A stretch of 64,000 bases of DNA from Solitalea agri (lineage in GTDB: Bacteria; Bacteroidota; Bacteroidia; Sphingobacteriales; Sphingobacteriaceae): positions 62,001 to 126,000 of the forward strand of contig NZ_JAMWYS010000006.1 in assembly GCF_023914155.1 (NCBI RefSeq), given 5' to 3'. Position 1 is the first letter of the stretch. Each line of letters begins with the position of its first letter. Shown here one piece after another: positions 63,306 to 64,000 of the stretch. The notes beneath the pieces were generated by a model. It searched no databases. It was not told the origin of the DNA and saw only the letters and a program-made list of their open reading frames with translations. The translations under genes were made by a program, and so were the position numbers.

Positions 63306-63743
63306 TCAATCTATCCATTCAAAGTTTTCATCTTTTGGCATTTCTACCAACATATCAATGGCAATTTGCGGCGGCAAGGTGAGTTTGCGAATATGAGTGT
63401 CCATCCATGCTCCATCAACTGTTATTTTAGCGCAAAGAGTTCCATCTTCTCTAATGATCTCATGAGCAATTGAAAAGCGGGAATGATCTTTCTTAAGCTT
63501 CAAAACTTTAACATTGATACTCAATTTATCTCCAAACTTAAGCTCCCTTCTAAAAACAGCTTCTTCTCTGAACAGTACCGGGCCGAAATGATGTTTGGCA
63601 AGTACTTGAGCAGTTAACCCTTTTTCAACAAAAAAATTAATCCGTGCCTGGGCTCCAAAGTCATAATAAGCCGAATGACGAACATGAAAATTCGGGTCTA
63701 AATCAGCCCAACGAATACTAACCGGTATTGAATATTCTCTCAT
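63306..63743 (-). CDS. Acyl-CoA thioesterase, 4HBT hot-dog fold (YbgC/FadM-like)
   Basis: A 145-residue single hot-dog-domain enzyme hydrolysing acyl-CoA or related thioesters. The signature RWADLDPNFHVRHSAYYDFGAQARINFF carries the catalytic Asp of the YbgC-type branch, and KFGDKLSINVKVLKLKKDHSRFSIAHEI follows. It is transcribed away from a TetR-type palindrome 47-68 bp upstream of its start, consistent with control by fatty acids or acyl-CoA. Confidence 0.87.
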   Translation of the reverse strand: MREYSIPVSIRWADLDPNFHVRHSAYYDFGAQARINFFVEKGLTAQVLAKHHFGPVLFREEAVFRRELKFGDKLSINVKVLKLKKDHSRFSIAHEIIREDGTLCAKITVDGAWMDTHIRKLTLPPQIAIDMLVEMPKDENFEWID

Positions 63744-63789
63744 ATAAACCTATTTCAAATTAGTTAAAGACAAGGTAGAAATAATCTAC

Positions 63790-63811
63790 AAAATGAACGA
63801 ACATTCATTTT
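63790..63811. promoter_or_regulatory. TetR-type operator palindrome upstream of the thioesterase gene
   Basis: AAAATGAA and TTCATTTT are exact inverted 8-bp arms around CGAACA; the core ATGAACGAACATTCAT resembles operators of TetR-family regulators of fatty-acid genes. The site lies between the thioesterase start and the partial plus-strand frame at the right edge. Confidence 0.5.
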
Positions 63812-63955
63812 GAGTTTTCAGAATTAAGTACTTAATGGCAGATAAATTGCAACAATGCTACGACAATTAACAATTATGTAATTACGGAAGAATAATTACT
63901 GCGCATGAATAGCGTAATTTGCATTGGTCAATGAACATTATATCTAGATAAATTC

Positions 63956-64000
63956 ATGAATAAAACTAAAAAAGCAGCGTATTTAACATTATTCGCTGCA
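63956..64000 (+). CDS. Possible 5' end of a gene cut by the right edge
   Basis: An ATG at 63956 opens 15 codons (MNKTKKAAYLTLFAA) to the window end. Lys-rich start followed by hydrophobic residues could be a signal peptide, membrane start or regulator N-terminus. Too short to judge. Confidence 0.3.
   Translation, partial: MNKTKKAAYLTLFAA

Overview
The window is a piece of a low-GC Bacteroidota chromosome, most likely from a Sphingobacteriales-type organism (Pedobacter/Solitalea-like). The evidence is a SusC/SusD pair, a hybrid two-component sensor fused to an AraC domain, many lipoprotein signal peptides, -7 boxes of the TAnnTTTG type, and the family make-up of the housekeeping genes. I saw no rRNA, tRNA, CRISPR array, integrase or IS transposase.

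1-35 kb is a large glycan-utilisation locus, nearly all on the minus strand. It has a sensor-regulator (26193-30347) and a long operon running 25824 to 7939: GH31 with a PA14 insert, SusC, SusD, surface glycan-binding lipoprotein, clan GH-A lipoprotein hydrolase, GH2, GH95-like and SGNH acetylesterase. A second operon runs 7366 to 573 (GH31 alpha-xylosidase and two GH3). A xylose module lies upstream: SSS symporter, xylA, xylB and a divergent LacI-type regulator. Together this fits uptake and breakdown of a branched, acetylated xyloglucan. The alpha-xylosidases release xylose, GH2 and the GH95-like enzyme trim galactose and possibly fucose, GH3 releases glucose or xylose, and XylAB channels xylose to xylulose 5-phosphate. 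The substrate is inferred from gene content.

The most interesting signal is regulatory. Three places carry the same direct repeat (half-sites 22 bp apart) with a TAnnTT -7 element starting exactly 60 nt after the first base of the site. Two precede the two polysaccharide operons. The third, between them, has a perfect TACATTTG box and no gene behind it. It is followed by a tight 5' hairpin and, about 160 nt on, an intrinsic terminator whose wobble pairs only work in minus-strand RNA. This looks like a small RNA belonging to the same regulon.

36-52 kb is mainly housekeeping: FAD-linked oxidase, folB, glutaryl-CoA-dehydrogenase-like enzyme, RDD protein, an ABC-F ATPase with one degenerate ATP site, fabH-like, purE/purK, yqgE, pdxH, a detached nuoC-nuoD pair and a succinate-semialdehyde-dehydrogenase-like enzyme. 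At 51-53 kb an ECF sigma factor overlaps an anti-sigma/serine-protease fusion, divergent from a repeat-built lipoprotein.

53-59 kb is more accessory. It holds a radical SAM protein, a DinB protein without a usual start codon, lipoproteins, a 21-bp phased minisatellite (57054-57284), three copies of a ~98-bp hairpin repeat around an orphan gene, and a possible orphan immunity protein. 59-64 kb returns to ordinary genes: HD phosphohydrolase, substrate-binding lipoprotein, aminotransferase plus omega-amidase, and a thioesterase with a TetR-like palindrome upstream. Both window edges cut genes.
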